Source: Flavobacteriaceae bacterium (GTDB lineage Bacteria > Bacteroidota > Bacteroidia > Flavobacteriales > Flavobacteriaceae). From it: a stretch of DNA of 64,000 nt. The position numbers and the translations under genes are program-made. The notes under the pieces are model-generated. The model saw only the letters and a program-made list of their open reading frames with translations, had not been told where the DNA came from and ran no database searches. How positions within the stretch are numbered: the first letter of the stretch is position 1; every line of letters starts with the position of its first letter. The stretch lies in NCBI GenBank assembly GCA_018646605.1, contig JABGUL010000034.1, positions 103,195 through 167,194 of the forward strand. Direction: 5' to 3'. This document shows, one piece after another, positions 1 through 9,163 of the stretch.

Positions 1-847
1 AGAGATTGATTTCTCTGGGATTTACTTGTGGAGTATAATCAGCATTGTATTCCTTTTGTATACGCTGTATCTGTGTTGTCACCGCTGAATAAGAGGGTTG
101 ATGTATTAATTCCTCTTTCAGAATAGGTGTAAACAGCTGCTTTAACTCGGCTTTATTAGGTTCTATAATTACTAAACCTTTATCTCCAAAAAGGGTGTCA
201 ACCAGACGAAAAGTTGCTTCGGACAAATCTTTAGAGCAACGGTAACTGGATTGTATCCAAGTTTTAATTGTATTGGCTTCGGGATGAGAGCCTAAATGTC
301 GTTCAAAAACATTTAACACTTCTTGAAGATCATCCAAAGGCAAATCACCTACTGCACCAGCAGCATCACGATGCCATTTTATACTTTTATCTTGAAATCT
401 AAAAGAACTGATTTCTTCAAAATCGTGATCCTCACTTGCCATCCAATAGATAGGTACAAAATTAGCTTCAGGAAACTTCTTTTTTAACTGACCACACAAA
501 TTGATGGTGCTAATAATTTTATAAATAAAATATAAAGGTCCAGTCATTAAACAAAGCTGGTGTCCCGTAGTTATTGTAAAAGTATTGTCTAGTGCTAATA
601 AATCTAAATTCTTACTAACCGCTGCACTTGGTTCAAGCACTTTATATTGATCTCGCAAGGATTTTACTAGTACAGCTCTATGTTCTGCTGAAAATTTTTT
701 TTTCTTAAGTTCAATTTGGGAAGCAAAATTATTCAATTCAGGAAAGGCTCCATAAAAAGGTTTTAACTCCTCCTTTGCAGATAAATAATCACAAATCAAC
801 TTCGAAAATCGATTCGTTTCTTCAAAAGAAAGTTGTTGAATGTCCAT
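1..847 (-). CDS. bshC: Bacillithiol biosynthesis cysteine-adding enzyme BshC (3' end cut off by window edge)
   Basis: Partial gene: the start codon is at 847 and about 282 codons are visible before the frame leaves the left edge with no stop. BshC is thought to add cysteine to glucosaminyl-malate, the last step of bacillithiol synthesis, in the cytoplasm. Recognition rests on the family blocks GHQLCLMTGPLYFIYKI (about residues 103-119) and YWMASEDHDFEEI further on. The N-terminus MDIQQLSFEETNRFSKL is typical, which supports the start. The gene is divergent from the M14 peptidase, 94 bp away. A -7-like TATCTTTA (861-868 on the minus strand) lies just upstream of the start. The visible part shows no frame damage. 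Confidence 0.9.
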   Translation of the reverse strand, partial: MDIQQLSFEETNRFSKLICDYLSAKEELKPFYGAFPELNNFASQIELKKKKFSAEHRAVLVKSLRDQYKVLEPSAAVSKNLDLLALDNTFTITTGHQLCLMTGPLYFIYKIISTINLCGQLKKKFPEANFVPIYWMASEDHDFEEISSFRFQDKSIKWHRDAAGAVGDLPLDDLQEVLNVFERHLGSHPEANTIKTWIQSSYRCSKDLSEATFRLVDTLFGDKGLVIIEPNKAELKQLFTPILKEELIHQPSYSAVTTQIQRIQKEYNADYTPQVNPREINL

Positions 848-913
848 GAACAATTTTATGTAAAGATATTCGTTTTTTTTGGGAAAAGGAATTTAGAGTT
901 CCTTCAGAAAGTG

Positions 914-921
914 TACATTTA
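914..921 (+). promoter_or_regulatory. Possible -7 box of the M14 peptidase gene
   Basis: TACATTTA matches the Bacteroidota -7 consensus TAnnTTTG in all but the last base and lies 20 bp before the ATG at 942. No convincing -33 TTTG at 17-23 bp upstream was seen, so this is weak. Confidence 0.35.
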
Positions 922-941
922 TTTTTTTTAAAATAAATTTT

Positions 942-3386
942 ATGGTACGTTTTCGATTTAGCCCTTTATTTCTTCTCTTTTCGTTTCTTGTAAATGCACA
1001 GGTTCAATCACCTGACTCCTTTTTAGGATATACTCTTGGAACTCACTTTACAAGACATCATGAGGTGGTTGATTATTACCAACATCTTGAAGACAATTCG
1101 GCGGGTATTAAATTACACCCCTATGGAAAAACAAATGAAGGTCGTTTATTACAATTAGCTTTTATATCAAGCCCGGAAAACATAGAAAACCTTGAAGCCA
1201 TAAGAAAAAAACATCTTCAAAATAGCGGTATTGAAAAGGGCGAAACAAATGATGAAAAAGTTATCGTGTGGTTAAGTTATAATGTCCACGGTAATGAATC
1301 CTCAAGTACAGAAGCTTCCATGAAAACAGCCCATGCTTTACTCACAAAATATAAAGAATGGCTTAAAGATACAGTTGTCATCTTGGATCCATGTATAAAT
1401 CCTGACGGGAGAGATCGATATGTGAATTTTTATAACCAAACAAAAAGTATGCCCTATGATAATAACGGCTTAACACGTGAACATCGAGAATCTTGGCATA
1501 ACGGCAGAAGTAATCACTATATGTTTGATCTCAACCGAGACTGGGCATGGCTTACTCAAGTGGAATCACAACAAAGACTCAAACAATACAACAAATGGTT
1601 GCCCCATGTACATGTTGACTTTCACGAACAAGGTATCAATAGTCCGTATTATTTTGCTCCAGCGGCAGAACCTTTACATGAAGTAATTACCGATTTCCAA
1701 AAAGACTTTCAGAACACATTAGGGAAAAATCATGCTGCGTATTTTGATAAAGAAGGATGGTTTTATTTTACCAAACAACGCTTTGATCTTCTTTATCCAA
1801 GTTATGGCGACACCTACCCAACTTACCTAGGAGCCATAGGGATGACCTATGAACAAGCAGGAGGTGGAGGTGCTGGTTTAGGTATTAATAATAGCGAAAA
1901 CATTGAGGTAACTCTAATTGACAGGATTGCTCATCACTATACAACCGGAATTTCTACAGTAGAGACAGCTTCAAAAAACAAAACGATACTAAATAAAAAT
2001 TACCAAGATTATTTTAATGATCAAAATTTCAAATACAAAAACTTTGTTCTAGAGGGAAAGCCAGATAAAATAAACGCAATAGCTGAATTTTTAAATCACC
2101 ACGAAATTAAAAGCTATGCTCTTGAAAAAAACACTACTGTAAAAGGATATGATTATCAAAAACAGAAAGTGGGAAGTACTTCTTTTTCTAAAAATGCTTT
2201 AGTTATACCTACTGACCAACCCAAAGGAAAAATGGCACAAGTTCTTTTAGAACCCCAAACCAAACTCAGTGACTCGATAACCTACGACATAACTGCCTGG
2301 TCTTTACCATACGCTTATGGACTTAAAGCCAATGCTACAAAAGAAAGTGTTGCTTCTACTCCCTTTCTATCTGAAGCAAAAACTTATACTACCCTTTCAA
2401 AAGAAACTTATGGCTATGCCCATCCTTACACTAGTTTTGAAGATGGTCAATTTTTAGCAGCCCTACTTAAAGAGGGCCTTGGTGTTCGTTACAATAGCGT
2501 CCCTATTGCCAATAGCGGAAAATTATGGGAGCGTGGGAGTATTTTCATATTAAAAGGTGATAATTTAAAAACGGAATCTTACCTCAAAAAGCTGGGAGAA
2601 ATTTCTACACAGTTCGGAAAAAAATTACATCCTATCACTACAGGATATTCCTCTTCTGGGCCTGATTTAGGTGCAGCTGAAATTCGCTTGATAAAAGCTC
2701 CAAAAATTGCGGTTTTAAGAACTGATAATGCCTCAACCTTAAGTTATGGTGAGATATGGCATTATTTTGAAAAACAGTTAAAATATCCACTCATGCAAGT
2801 AGATGAAGGTAGACTTGAAATGTCTCTGGCAGAGATAGACCAGCTCTTACTTCCTAATGGCTATTATAGTAAATGGAATGACAGTGAGTTAAATGATAAA
2901 CTAATGGAATGGGTTCGTAAAGGTGGAAAAATTATTGCCCTTGCTGGAGCATTAAACCATTTTGCCGATACTGATGCTTTTAAACTTAAAAAGAAAGATG
3001 CTTCTGAGACAGACACAACACTTATACCTTATGGCGAACTAGAGCGTAATGGAATTAGTCAAATCACAACCGGAAGTATTTTCCCCGTTACTTTAGATAA
3101 AACAAACCCTTTAAGCTTTGGTATAAACCAATATTATACCCTAAAATTGAATGAAGATGCTTTTTCATTACTGAAAAACGGAGATAATGCGGCATATCTC
3201 TCTGCAAATGCCGCTCCAATTTCTGGATTTATGGGCTATAAAGCTTTAGATAGTCAAAAGAAATCGTTACTCTTTGGCTCTGAAGATATGGGACGTGGAA
3301 GTATTGTGTATTTAGTAGACAATGTACTCTTTAGAGGATTTTGGTATTCTGGAAAAATGATATTTGCTAATGCGTTGTTTTTTTAA
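942..3386 (+). CDS. Secreted M14-family zinc carboxypeptidase-like protein
   Basis: 814 residues. A Sec signal peptide is visible (basic start, then a hydrophobic run ending near VNAQ, residues 17-20). The peptidase M14 core follows: HGNE at 116-119 supplies the first two zinc ligands (H116, E119), INPDGRDRY (152-160) and FDLNRDWAW (195-203) are substrate-site blocks, and DFHEQG (226-231) probably gives the third zinc ligand, H228. About 450 further residues form a C-terminal part common in Bacteroidota M14 proteins; its function is not clear from sequence. Predicted to be exported and to trim peptides outside the cytoplasm; the substrate is unknown. It stands alone, divergent from bshC and convergent with rimO. 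Confidence 0.82.
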   Translation: MVRFRFSPLFLLFSFLVNAQVQSPDSFLGYTLGTHFTRHHEVVDYYQHLEDNSAGIKLHPYGKTNEGRLLQLAFISSPENIENLEAIRKKHLQNSGIEKGETNDEKVIVWLSYNVHGNESSSTEASMKTAHALLTKYKEWLKDTVVILDPCINPDGRDRYVNFYNQTKSMPYDNNGLTREHRESWHNGRSNHYMFDLNRDWAWLTQVESQQRLKQYNKWLPHVHVDFHEQGINSPYYFAPAAEPLHEVITDFQKDFQNTLGKNHAAYFDKEGWFYFTKQRFDLLYPSYGDTYPTYLGAIGMTYEQAGGGGAGLGINNSENIEVTLIDRIAHHYTTGISTVETASKNKTILNKNYQDYFNDQNFKYKNFVLEGKPDKINAIAEFLNHHEIKSYALEKNTTVKGYDYQKQKVGSTSFSKNALVIPTDQPKGKMAQVLLEPQTKLSDSITYDITAWSLPYAYGLKANATKESVASTPFLSEAKTYTTLSKETYGYAHPYTSFEDGQFLAALLKEGLGVRYNSVPIANSGKLWERGSIFILKGDNLKTESYLKKLGEISTQFGKKLHPITTGYSSSGPDLGAAEIRLIKAPKIAVLRTDNASTLSYGEIWHYFEKQLKYPLMQVDEGRLEMSLAEIDQLLLPNGYYSKWNDSELNDKLMEWVRKGGKIIALAGALNHFADTDAFKLKKKDASETDTTLIPYGELERNGISQITTGSIFPVTLDKTNPLSFGINQYYTLKLNEDAFSLLKNGDNAAYLSANAAPISGFMGYKALDSQKKSLLFGSEDMGRGSIVYLVDNVLFRGFWYSGKMIFANALFF

Positions 3387-3508
3387 ACCGTTTACTAAAA
3401 AATAGTTCGATTGTAAAAACCTTTCATTTAAAATCTAGCATCTTCACTAATTTGTGGAATTGAAAGTGTATTCTAAATTCCCCTAAAGGAATAATTTTTT
3501 AGGAAATT

Positions 3509-4810
3509 TCAAATAGGAACGCCCACCAAATCATAATCTGTTGCTTCTGTAATCAAAAGATTTACAAACTCACCTTGTTTTACATAATGAGCAGTAGCAT
3601 CAACGAGGACCTCATTATCTACATCTGGAGAATCCATAAAGGTTCTTCCAACATAGTGAACCCCTTCTTTTCGATCAATTAAACAACGATAGGTTTTTCC
3701 CACACAAGATTGGTTGTGTTCCCATGAAATCTGGGATTGAATTTCCATAATAGCATTAGAACGCTCTTGCTTTATTTCTTCAGGCACATTATCCTCAAGT
3801 TGATGGGCATGAGTATTCTCTTCATGACTATAGGTAAAACATCCCAAACGCTCAAAACGCATTTCTTTAACCCACTCTTTCAAGGTTTCAAAATCCTCTT
3901 CAGTTTCTCCCGGATATCCCACAATTAAAGAAGTACGTAATATTATTCCAGGTACTTCTTTTCTGAATTTTTTCAATAATATGGTCGTCTTTTCTTTGGT
4001 CGTACCTCGACGCATAGACTTCAATATAGGATCAGCAATATGTTGTAAAGGAATATCCAAATAGTTACAAACTTTAGGTTGCTCTCGCATAACTTTGAGG
4101 ACATCCTCAGGAAAACCAGTAGGAAAAGCATAATGCAAACGAATCCATTCAATTCCCTCTACAGCAACAAGTGCTAATAATAAATCAGCTAACTTTCGTT
4201 CTTTGTAAAGATCCAAACCATAATAGGTCAAATCTTGTGCAATCAACATCAATTCCTTGACTCCATCTCGAGCTAAATTTTGCGCTTGAATGACTACCTC
4301 TTCTATCGGAGTAGAACGATGCTTCCCACGCATTATGGGAATTGCACAAAAAGAACAAGGACGATCACAACCCTCCGAGACCTTTAAATAAGCAAAATGT
4401 TTAGGGGTCGTCAAAATACGCTCTCCCACCAATTCATGTTTATAATCAGCTCCTAGAACTTTGAGCAATTGAGGTAAATCTGTCGTACCAAAATATTCGT
4501 CAACTTGAGGGATTTCCTTTTGCAAGTCTGGCTTATAGCGCTCGCTCAAACATCCCGTCACATAGACCTTATCTACTTTTCCAGCCTCCTTATTTTCAAT
4601 TTGCTCAAGAATAGTATTTACGGATTCCTCCTTGGCATTGTCAATAAATCCACAGGTATTAATGACCACTATATTTCCCTCTTCTTGATGAACTACCTCT
4701 TGATCGTTGGCTCGCAATTGCCCCATCAAAACTTCAGAGTCATAGACGTTTTTGGAACACCCAAGGGTAATGACATTAATCTTATTTTTTTGAGTGGATT
4801 TTGTTCGCAT
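3509..4810 (-). CDS. rimO: Ribosomal protein uS12 methylthiotransferase RimO
   Basis: 433 residues, normal for the family. RimO is a radical SAM enzyme with two [4Fe-4S] clusters that methylthiolates an aspartate of ribosomal protein uS12. Visible are the N-terminal UPF0004 domain with cluster cysteines C18 (LGCSKN), C53 (NTCGF) and C87 (TGCLS), the radical SAM motif CDRPCSFC (C148, C152, C155), and a C-terminal TRAM-like region. The sequence VSEGCDRPCSFCAIPIMRGK favours RimO over MiaB. Last gene of a minus-strand run ftsY-hydrolase-amidase-rimO; the gap to the amidase gene is 3 bp, so it is probably cotranscribed. The 122 bp after it contain no strong terminator by eye. Confidence 0.95.
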   Translation of the reverse strand: MRTKSTQKNKINVITLGCSKNVYDSEVLMGQLRANDQEVVHQEEGNIVVINTCGFIDNAKEESVNTILEQIENKEAGKVDKVYVTGCLSERYKPDLQKEIPQVDEYFGTTDLPQLLKVLGADYKHELVGERILTTPKHFAYLKVSEGCDRPCSFCAIPIMRGKHRSTPIEEVVIQAQNLARDGVKELMLIAQDLTYYGLDLYKERKLADLLLALVAVEGIEWIRLHYAFPTGFPEDVLKVMREQPKVCNYLDIPLQHIADPILKSMRRGTTKEKTTILLKKFRKEVPGIILRTSLIVGYPGETEEDFETLKEWVKEMRFERLGCFTYSHEENTHAHQLEDNVPEEIKQERSNAIMEIQSQISWEHNQSCVGKTYRCLIDRKEGVHYVGRTFMDSPDVDNEVLVDATAHYVKQGEFVNLLITEATDYDLVGVPI

Positions 4811-4813
4811 AAT

Positions 4814-6469
4814 TTAATTGTATTCTTTCGGTATTTTTCTGGCATTGGTTAAGCGCTCGAAAGCGGCTCCAATTTCTAATAATTTTTGCTCTTGTCTTGA
4901 AGGGGCAATAAAAGTAATATTTTGAGGCTGTCCATCTGCTTGATACCCCATAGGAACTCCCAAGGCAGGATAATTGGCAGCAGCAGCATAGCTGGCAGAA
5001 CGATTGTCAATAGACAAAACAACATCCAATTGATATTGAAGCATTGGAATCTCAAAATAATTCATTGCTTCTTGCATAATCTTTCTTTTCGTGGGCTCAA
5101 AATGAACCGCCGATGTAGTGTCTTGGGCAATTCGCTCAAAAATACCTTGACCATAGGGGGCATGAAGGAGGCTGTCTTTTTTATTAAAAGCAACAATATC
5201 TTTCACAGAATCCAAGCCTAAAGAACGATTCCCATGGGAATCTATATAGAGGGGTAGATCTTTTTTCATGTCTACATCTAATATTTTTCTAAATTGTTTT
5301 AAAGCTGCCTCAGGTGGGTCAAAAGTAATAATTGTTGCTCCTGCTTCCTCCATAATTTTAATAGCGACTTGCATTAAACTATCTTTAGCAAAATTGCGAA
5401 TCAATCCCAACCGTTTCCCTTTCATCTGAATGGTATCCAACCCTTGAAAACGTATCGATTGACTTGCATAGCTATAGGAATCTTTAGAGTCTAACCCTGT
5501 AATTGCACTCAACAAAATTGCATTATCAACAACATTCTTAGTCATCGGTCCTGCAGTATCCAAAGTGCTGGAAATGGGGACAACACCGCTTCTACTTACG
5601 GCTCCAATTGTCGGTTTTAATCCCACAACACTATTTTTTCCTGAAGGAGAAAGTATAGAACCTGAGGTTTCTGAACCGATGGCAGCAACCGCATAATTTG
5701 CTGCAACAGCTACGCCACTACCTGAACTAGAGCCTCCCGTTTCAAATTGCCTGCGGCCATAGGGATTTAAAGTTTGACCTCCCATTGCACTGTAACCTAC
5801 AGGGCACCCTTGACAAAAATAATAAGCCCATTCACTTAAGTTTACTTTACCTAAAACGAGAGCTCCTTTATCTTTTAATTGTTTAACTAAAAAGGCATCA
5901 CTTTGAGGAACATTATCACTAAAAGCAGCAGCTCCTGCGGTAGTTACCATAGGCAATGCGTTTATATTATCCTTTAGCAAAACTGGCATTCCATAAATCG
6001 GATGCTCTAACTCTTTTTGCCGCAGGCGATCTTTAGCTCTGGCTTCAATTAAAACATTAGGATTTAATGAAATAATAGCATTCAGAAAAGTATCCCGTCG
6101 TAATTCGTAATGATAAATTCGGTAGAGATAAAATAAAGTGAGGGTTTCATAGCTCAATGCACCTGCTGCAATTGACCTTTGCAAACTCAAAATATCTTGC
6201 TCTAAAATTAATGTCTTTAGGGTATCGTGATCCGCTTGTGTAAATTCAGCTAACTCCTCTTTGAAAGGAATAAATAAGGTGTTTCTATCAGAATGCTTTG
6301 ACTGGATTCGCTTATACTGCATCCTTGAAATGGGGTGGTTTGCATTATCTTCCAGCTCAAAAGCTTCATTATAAGGCTCCCATTGATTAAGTTCATTAGG
6401 AGTATTCTTACAACCAATTAGAATTAGAACTAAAATTAAACTCGCTGAAAAAACATATATTCTTTTCAT
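4814..6469 (-). CDS. Amidase-signature family lipoprotein
   Basis: 551 residues. The N-terminus is a lipoprotein signal with a lipobox ending LIGC at C20, so the enzyme is probably anchored to a membrane outside the cytoplasm. The amidase-signature core shows the Lys-cisSer-Ser triad: K166 in PVLLKDNIN, S247 in GGSSSGSG (245-252) and nucleophile S271 in SETSGSIL. The family hydrolyses amide bonds; the substrate cannot be deduced here. The lipidation signal argues against the cytoplasmic GatA role. It is preceded without any gap by the hydrolase gene and followed 3 bp later by rimO, which suggests one transcript. Confidence 0.88.
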   Translation of the reverse strand: MKRIYVFSASLILVLILIGCKNTPNELNQWEPYNEAFELEDNANHPISRMQYKRIQSKHSDRNTLFIPFKEELAEFTQADHDTLKTLILEQDILSLQRSIAAGALSYETLTLFYLYRIYHYELRRDTFLNAIISLNPNVLIEARAKDRLRQKELEHPIYGMPVLLKDNINALPMVTTAGAAAFSDNVPQSDAFLVKQLKDKGALVLGKVNLSEWAYYFCQGCPVGYSAMGGQTLNPYGRRQFETGGSSSGSGVAVAANYAVAAIGSETSGSILSPSGKNSVVGLKPTIGAVSRSGVVPISSTLDTAGPMTKNVVDNAILLSAITGLDSKDSYSYASQSIRFQGLDTIQMKGKRLGLIRNFAKDSLMQVAIKIMEEAGATIITFDPPEAALKQFRKILDVDMKKDLPLYIDSHGNRSLGLDSVKDIVAFNKKDSLLHAPYGQGIFERIAQDTTSAVHFEPTKRKIMQEAMNYFEIPMLQYQLDVVLSIDNRSASYAAAANYPALGVPMGYQADGQPQNITFIAPSRQEQKLLEIGAAFERLTNARKIPKEYN

Positions 6470-7459
6470 TTATTTTTTTAATACTACGTTGGATAAAAAA
6501 TCTAATGTTGCTGCTGTAACTTCATCATAATTATCGGTAGTAATATATGAAGTCAACACATGGTCACCCGCTTCTGGAAACGCTTGTTTACTTTTTAGTG
6601 CTTCCGGAGTACCGAGCTGATCAAACATTTTTAGCATGGCGGGCACAGAAACAACCTGATCTTGAAGACTATCATTTTTATAATAGTAGGCTAAAAAAAC
6701 TGGTGCTTTCACCTTTTTGAAAATAGCAGGTCTCATTTTGACATCAAGAAATTTTTGCATGTGTGTAGTTGCTTCAAGTCTAGTTTTGGCAGTCCAATAG
6801 CTTTGTTTTTCCTCACTTGGTTTCCACATATAATGGTATTTCCCTCCTTTTACTAAACGAGCAATTTGAAGTCCCCAAGGTTTAGATAATAATTTTGCTT
6901 TAGGGTCAAACACCTCAATATTGGGTCCATACAAAACCAAGGCTGCAATTGCCTGGTCTTCCGCTAAAGCCAGTGAAAGTGCACCTCCGTGAGAAGTGCC
7001 TAATACAATTACCTTTTCACCCAATTGTTTTGCAACTTCTAGCGCCTCCAAGCCCGACTGCCAAAAATCTTCATTATTAAAATTGAGCATCGGTTCTTCT
7101 TCTTCTTCAAGACCATGACCAAACAAACGAGGAATATAGAGATTAGCCCCTAATGCCTCAGCAATATTTCTGTGAACTGGCTCCCCCTCTATTCCAGAAG
7201 CAGTAAAACCATGGAGATATATTACACTGTATTTAGTTTTTGTAGGAATATAATCATTAAAAATAATTTTGGAAGCATTATCGAGACGAACATTTCCTAT
7301 TGCTAGCTCTCTTGTATTAACCCAGTTGTCTAAAGTCAAAAGATCCGAAGGAACTTCAATCTTTAAATCTTCAAACACAGGCTTCTCAACCTTTGGTCCA
7401 ACTAAGTAGACTGCACCAAGAATTAAAAAGAATATGGATAGGGCTCTAAGTATTTTCAT
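6470..7459 (-). CDS. Membrane-anchored or exported alpha/beta hydrolase
   Basis: 329 residues from the ATG at 7459. A longer frame to 7618 is open but would overlap ftsY by 140 bp and put a poorly hydrophobic extension before the signal; from 7459 the protein starts MKILRALSIFFLILGAVYLV, a clear signal or anchor helix 19 bp after the ftsY stop. An alpha/beta-hydrolase fold is shown by the oxyanion block LHGFTASG, the nucleophile elbow GTSHG (about 154-158, S156), a late Asp in the KNDSLQDQV region and a His in AGDHVLTSY near the C-terminus. Probably a carboxylesterase or lysophospholipase-like enzyme; the substrate is unknown. Part of the ftsY-rimO run. Confidence 0.82.
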   Translation of the reverse strand: MKILRALSIFFLILGAVYLVGPKVEKPVFEDLKIEVPSDLLTLDNWVNTRELAIGNVRLDNASKIIFNDYIPTKTKYSVIYLHGFTASGIEGEPVHRNIAEALGANLYIPRLFGHGLEEEEEPMLNFNNEDFWQSGLEALEVAKQLGEKVIVLGTSHGGALSLALAEDQAIAALVLYGPNIEVFDPKAKLLSKPWGLQIARLVKGGKYHYMWKPSEEKQSYWTAKTRLEATTHMQKFLDVKMRPAIFKKVKAPVFLAYYYKNDSLQDQVVSVPAMLKMFDQLGTPEALKSKQAFPEAGDHVLTSYITTDNYDEVTAATLDFLSNVVLKK

Positions 7460-7478
7460 AAATTCAATAATAGTGGGG

Positions 7479-8432
7479 TTAACTAAAAAGTGTTTTGATA
7501 AATTCCTTTCTATCAAATATCTGGATATCTTCGATGCCTTCTCCCACGCCAATATATTTAACCGGAATTTGAAATTGATCTGAAATACCCAATAAAACAC
7601 CTCCTTTGGCAGTACCATCTAATTTTGTAATCGCAAGGCTAGACACTTCTGTTGCGGCAGTAAATTGCTTCGCTTGTTCAAAAGCATTTTGTCCCGTAGA
7701 GCCATCTAAAACCAAAAGTACTTCATGAGGTGCATCGGGAATCACTTTAGACATAACTCGTTTTACTTTAGCTAATTCATTCATTAAATTAATCTTGTTG
7801 TGTAAACGTCCAGCGGTATCAATAAAAACGATATCAGCTTCTTGTGCTTTTGCAGATTGAAGCGTGTCAAAAGCTACCGAGGCAGGGTCACTACCCATCT
7901 CCTGACGAACAAGTGGGACTGAAACTCGATCGGCCCAAACTTGCAACTGATCGATTGCTCCCGCTCTAAAGGTATCTGCAGCTCCCAGTATTACTTTTTT
8001 ACCATGTGTTTTATATTGGTGAGCCAACTTACCTACAGAAGTAGTTTTTCCAACTCCGTTTACTCCAACCACCATAACAACGTGGGGCTTTGATGAGAAT
8101 TTTGCATTAAAGCCATCCCGTGAATCATCATCAGCTTCCACCAATAATTCCAAGATTTCTTCTTGCATCATACGAATAAGATCTTCTGTTTTCAAATACT
8201 TATCCCGAGCAATGCGAGCCTCCAAGGCATCAATTATTTTGAGAGTGGTAGCAACACCAACATCTGACTGAATTAAAATAGCTTCTAATTCATCTAAAAC
8301 GTCTTCGTCGATTTTTGTTTTTCCAACTACTGCTGTCCCTAGTCGAGACAGAAAAGATTTCTTGGTATTTGCCAATCCGTCTTCCAGTTTTTTCTTGTCT
8401 TTACTTGAAAAAAAGTTACTAAGTTTTCCCAT
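7479..8432 (-). CDS. ftsY: Signal recognition particle receptor FtsY
   Basis: 317 residues, the short form that lacks the long acidic A domain of E. coli FtsY. FtsY is the SRP receptor GTPase that docks ribosome-nascent chains at the inner membrane with Ffh and SecYEG. The N domain (about 20-100) is followed by the G domain: P-loop GVNGVGKTT (123-131), the insertion-box region ADTFRAGAIDQL, DTAGR (205-209) and TKLDGTAKGG from 269. It lies downstream of rpmB-rpmG-DUF4295, separated by a hairpin at 8447-8473, so part of its expression may come from readthrough of the ribosomal protein promoter. Confidence 0.96.
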   Translation of the reverse strand: MGKLSNFFSSKDKKKLEDGLANTKKSFLSRLGTAVVGKTKIDEDVLDELEAILIQSDVGVATTLKIIDALEARIARDKYLKTEDLIRMMQEEILELLVEADDDSRDGFNAKFSSKPHVVMVVGVNGVGKTTSVGKLAHQYKTHGKKVILGAADTFRAGAIDQLQVWADRVSVPLVRQEMGSDPASVAFDTLQSAKAQEADIVFIDTAGRLHNKINLMNELAKVKRVMSKVIPDAPHEVLLVLDGSTGQNAFEQAKQFTAATEVSSLAITKLDGTAKGGVLLGISDQFQIPVKYIGVGEGIEDIQIFDRKEFIKTLFS

Positions 8433-8446
8433 AAACTTTAGTGTAT

Positions 8447-8473
8447 AAAAAAAGCTACCTTAAAAGTAGCTTT
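8447..8473 (-). terminator. Hairpin with U-tract between the DUF4295 gene and ftsY
   Basis: On the minus strand the arms AAAGCTAC and GTAGCTTT (8 bp, 7-nt loop; 8466-8473 and 8451-8458) are followed by a run of Ts including 8447-8450. It sits 24 bp after the DUF4295 stop and 14 bp before the ftsY ATG. It can act as a full or partial terminator of the L28-L33 operon. Confidence 0.7.
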
Positions 8474-8496
8474 TATTTTGGGTATAATCAAAAGGA

Positions 8497-8649
8497 TTAT
8501 TGTTTATCTAACCATTTTGAAGCCTCATCGGGAGCAATAATAGTCTCTACAAAACTGTATGAGTTACTATCTCCTTTTTTAACCATTTTGATGGCTTTTG
8601 TTAATCTTTTTGAACCTGTTTGTAATGATGCTACGGATTTCTTTGCCAT
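8497..8649 (-). CDS. DUF4295 family small basic protein
   Basis: 50 residues, beginning MAKKSVASLQTGSKRL and ending ASKWLDKQ. It is too short for many gene callers but has a clean start, a stop at 8497 and a Lys-rich composition. Small proteins of this type (DUF4295) are found in Bacteroidota directly after rpmG, as here, 3 bp downstream of it. The role is unknown; size, charge and position between L33 and the SRP receptor suggest a ribosome-associated function, which is inference. Transcribed with rpmB and rpmG, with a hairpin terminator just after its stop. Confidence 0.9.
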   Translation of the reverse strand: MAKKSVASLQTGSKRLTKAIKMVKKGDSNSYSFVETIIAPDEASKWLDKQ

Positions 8650-8652
8650 GAC

Positions 8653-8835
8653 TTATTTAATTTCTTTATGAACCGTCATTTTTTTCAAAATCGGGTTGAA
8701 TTTTTTAATTTCTAAACGCTCAGGTGAATTCTTCTTGTTCTTAGTTGTGATATAACGAGATGTTCCTGGCTGTCCAGATTCTTTATGTTCTGTACATTCA
8801 AGTATAACTTGTACTCTATTTCCTCTTTTTGCCAT
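8653..8835 (-). CDS. rpmG: 50S ribosomal protein bL33
   Basis: 60 residues, Lys/Arg-rich, starting [18 protein letters not shown], the standard N-terminus of bL33, and continuing [11 protein letters not shown] and [10 protein letters not shown]. Only one cysteine (in LECTEH) is present, so this is a non-zinc-binding type. It is a small component of the large subunit near the E site. It lies 4 bp after rpmB and 3 bp before the DUF4295 gene in one operon. Confidence 0.96.
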   Translation of the reverse strand: MAKRGNRVQVILECTEHKESGQPGTSRYITTKNKKNSPERLEIKKFNPILKKMTVHKEIK

Positions 8836-8839
8836 TCTA

Positions 8840-9079
8840 TTAACCTTTATAATGTCCTTTCTCTCTGGCTTGTTTTAAGACAGCAGAAATTCCTTTTTTA
8901 TTAATTGTTTTTAAGGTCGCTGTAGATATGGTAAGGGTTACCCACTTATCCTCTTCAGGAATATAAAAACGTTTGTTGATAATATTTGCATCAAAACGAC
9001 GCTTGGTTCTGTTTAAAGCTTTAGAAACATTGTTTCCAAACATTACGCGTTTTCCGCTCAGTTCACAAATTTTTGACAT
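8840..9079 (-). CDS. rpmB: 50S ribosomal protein bL28
   Basis: 79 residues. [19 protein letters not shown], then [10 protein letters not shown] and [15 protein letters not shown], are the bL28 signature. First gene of the rpmB-rpmG-DUF4295 operon; a consensus -33/-7 promoter lies 26-55 bp upstream of the start. The protein binds the large subunit and is needed for assembly of active 70S ribosomes. Confidence 0.96.
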   Translation of the reverse strand: MSKICELSGKRVMFGNNVSKALNRTKRRFDANIINKRFYIPEEDKWVTLTISTATLKTINKKGISAVLKQAREKGHYKG

Positions 9080-9104
9080 AACCGTCTTTTTTTTAACGTG
9101 GCTG

Positions 9105-9134
9105 CAAATTTACTGTTTTTTACACAGTAACAAA
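9105..9134 (-). promoter_or_regulatory. Promoter of rpmB-rpmG-DUF4295
   Basis: On the minus strand TTTG (9131-9134) and TAAATTTG (9105-9112) are separated by 18 bp, a full match to the Bacteroidota consensus TTTG-N(17-23)-TAnnTTTG. The rpmB ATG follows 25 bp downstream. Confidence 0.7.
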
Positions 9135-9163
9135 ATTGTTTTTCTTAAAAATAATAAAGCTTT

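Noticed and set aside
3387..3508. Hairpin CCTAAA/TTTAGG as the rimO terminator
   Set aside because: Short AT-rich stem without a T-run on the minus strand; not convincing.
7460..7618. N-terminal extension of the alpha/beta hydrolase to an ATG at 7618
   Set aside because: It would overlap ftsY by 140 bp and place 53 non-signal residues before a normal signal peptide; the ATG at 7459 lies just after the ftsY stop.
8441..8671. 76-codon plus-strand ORF starting with GTG
   Set aside because: Antisense shadow of the DUF4295 gene and its terminator.
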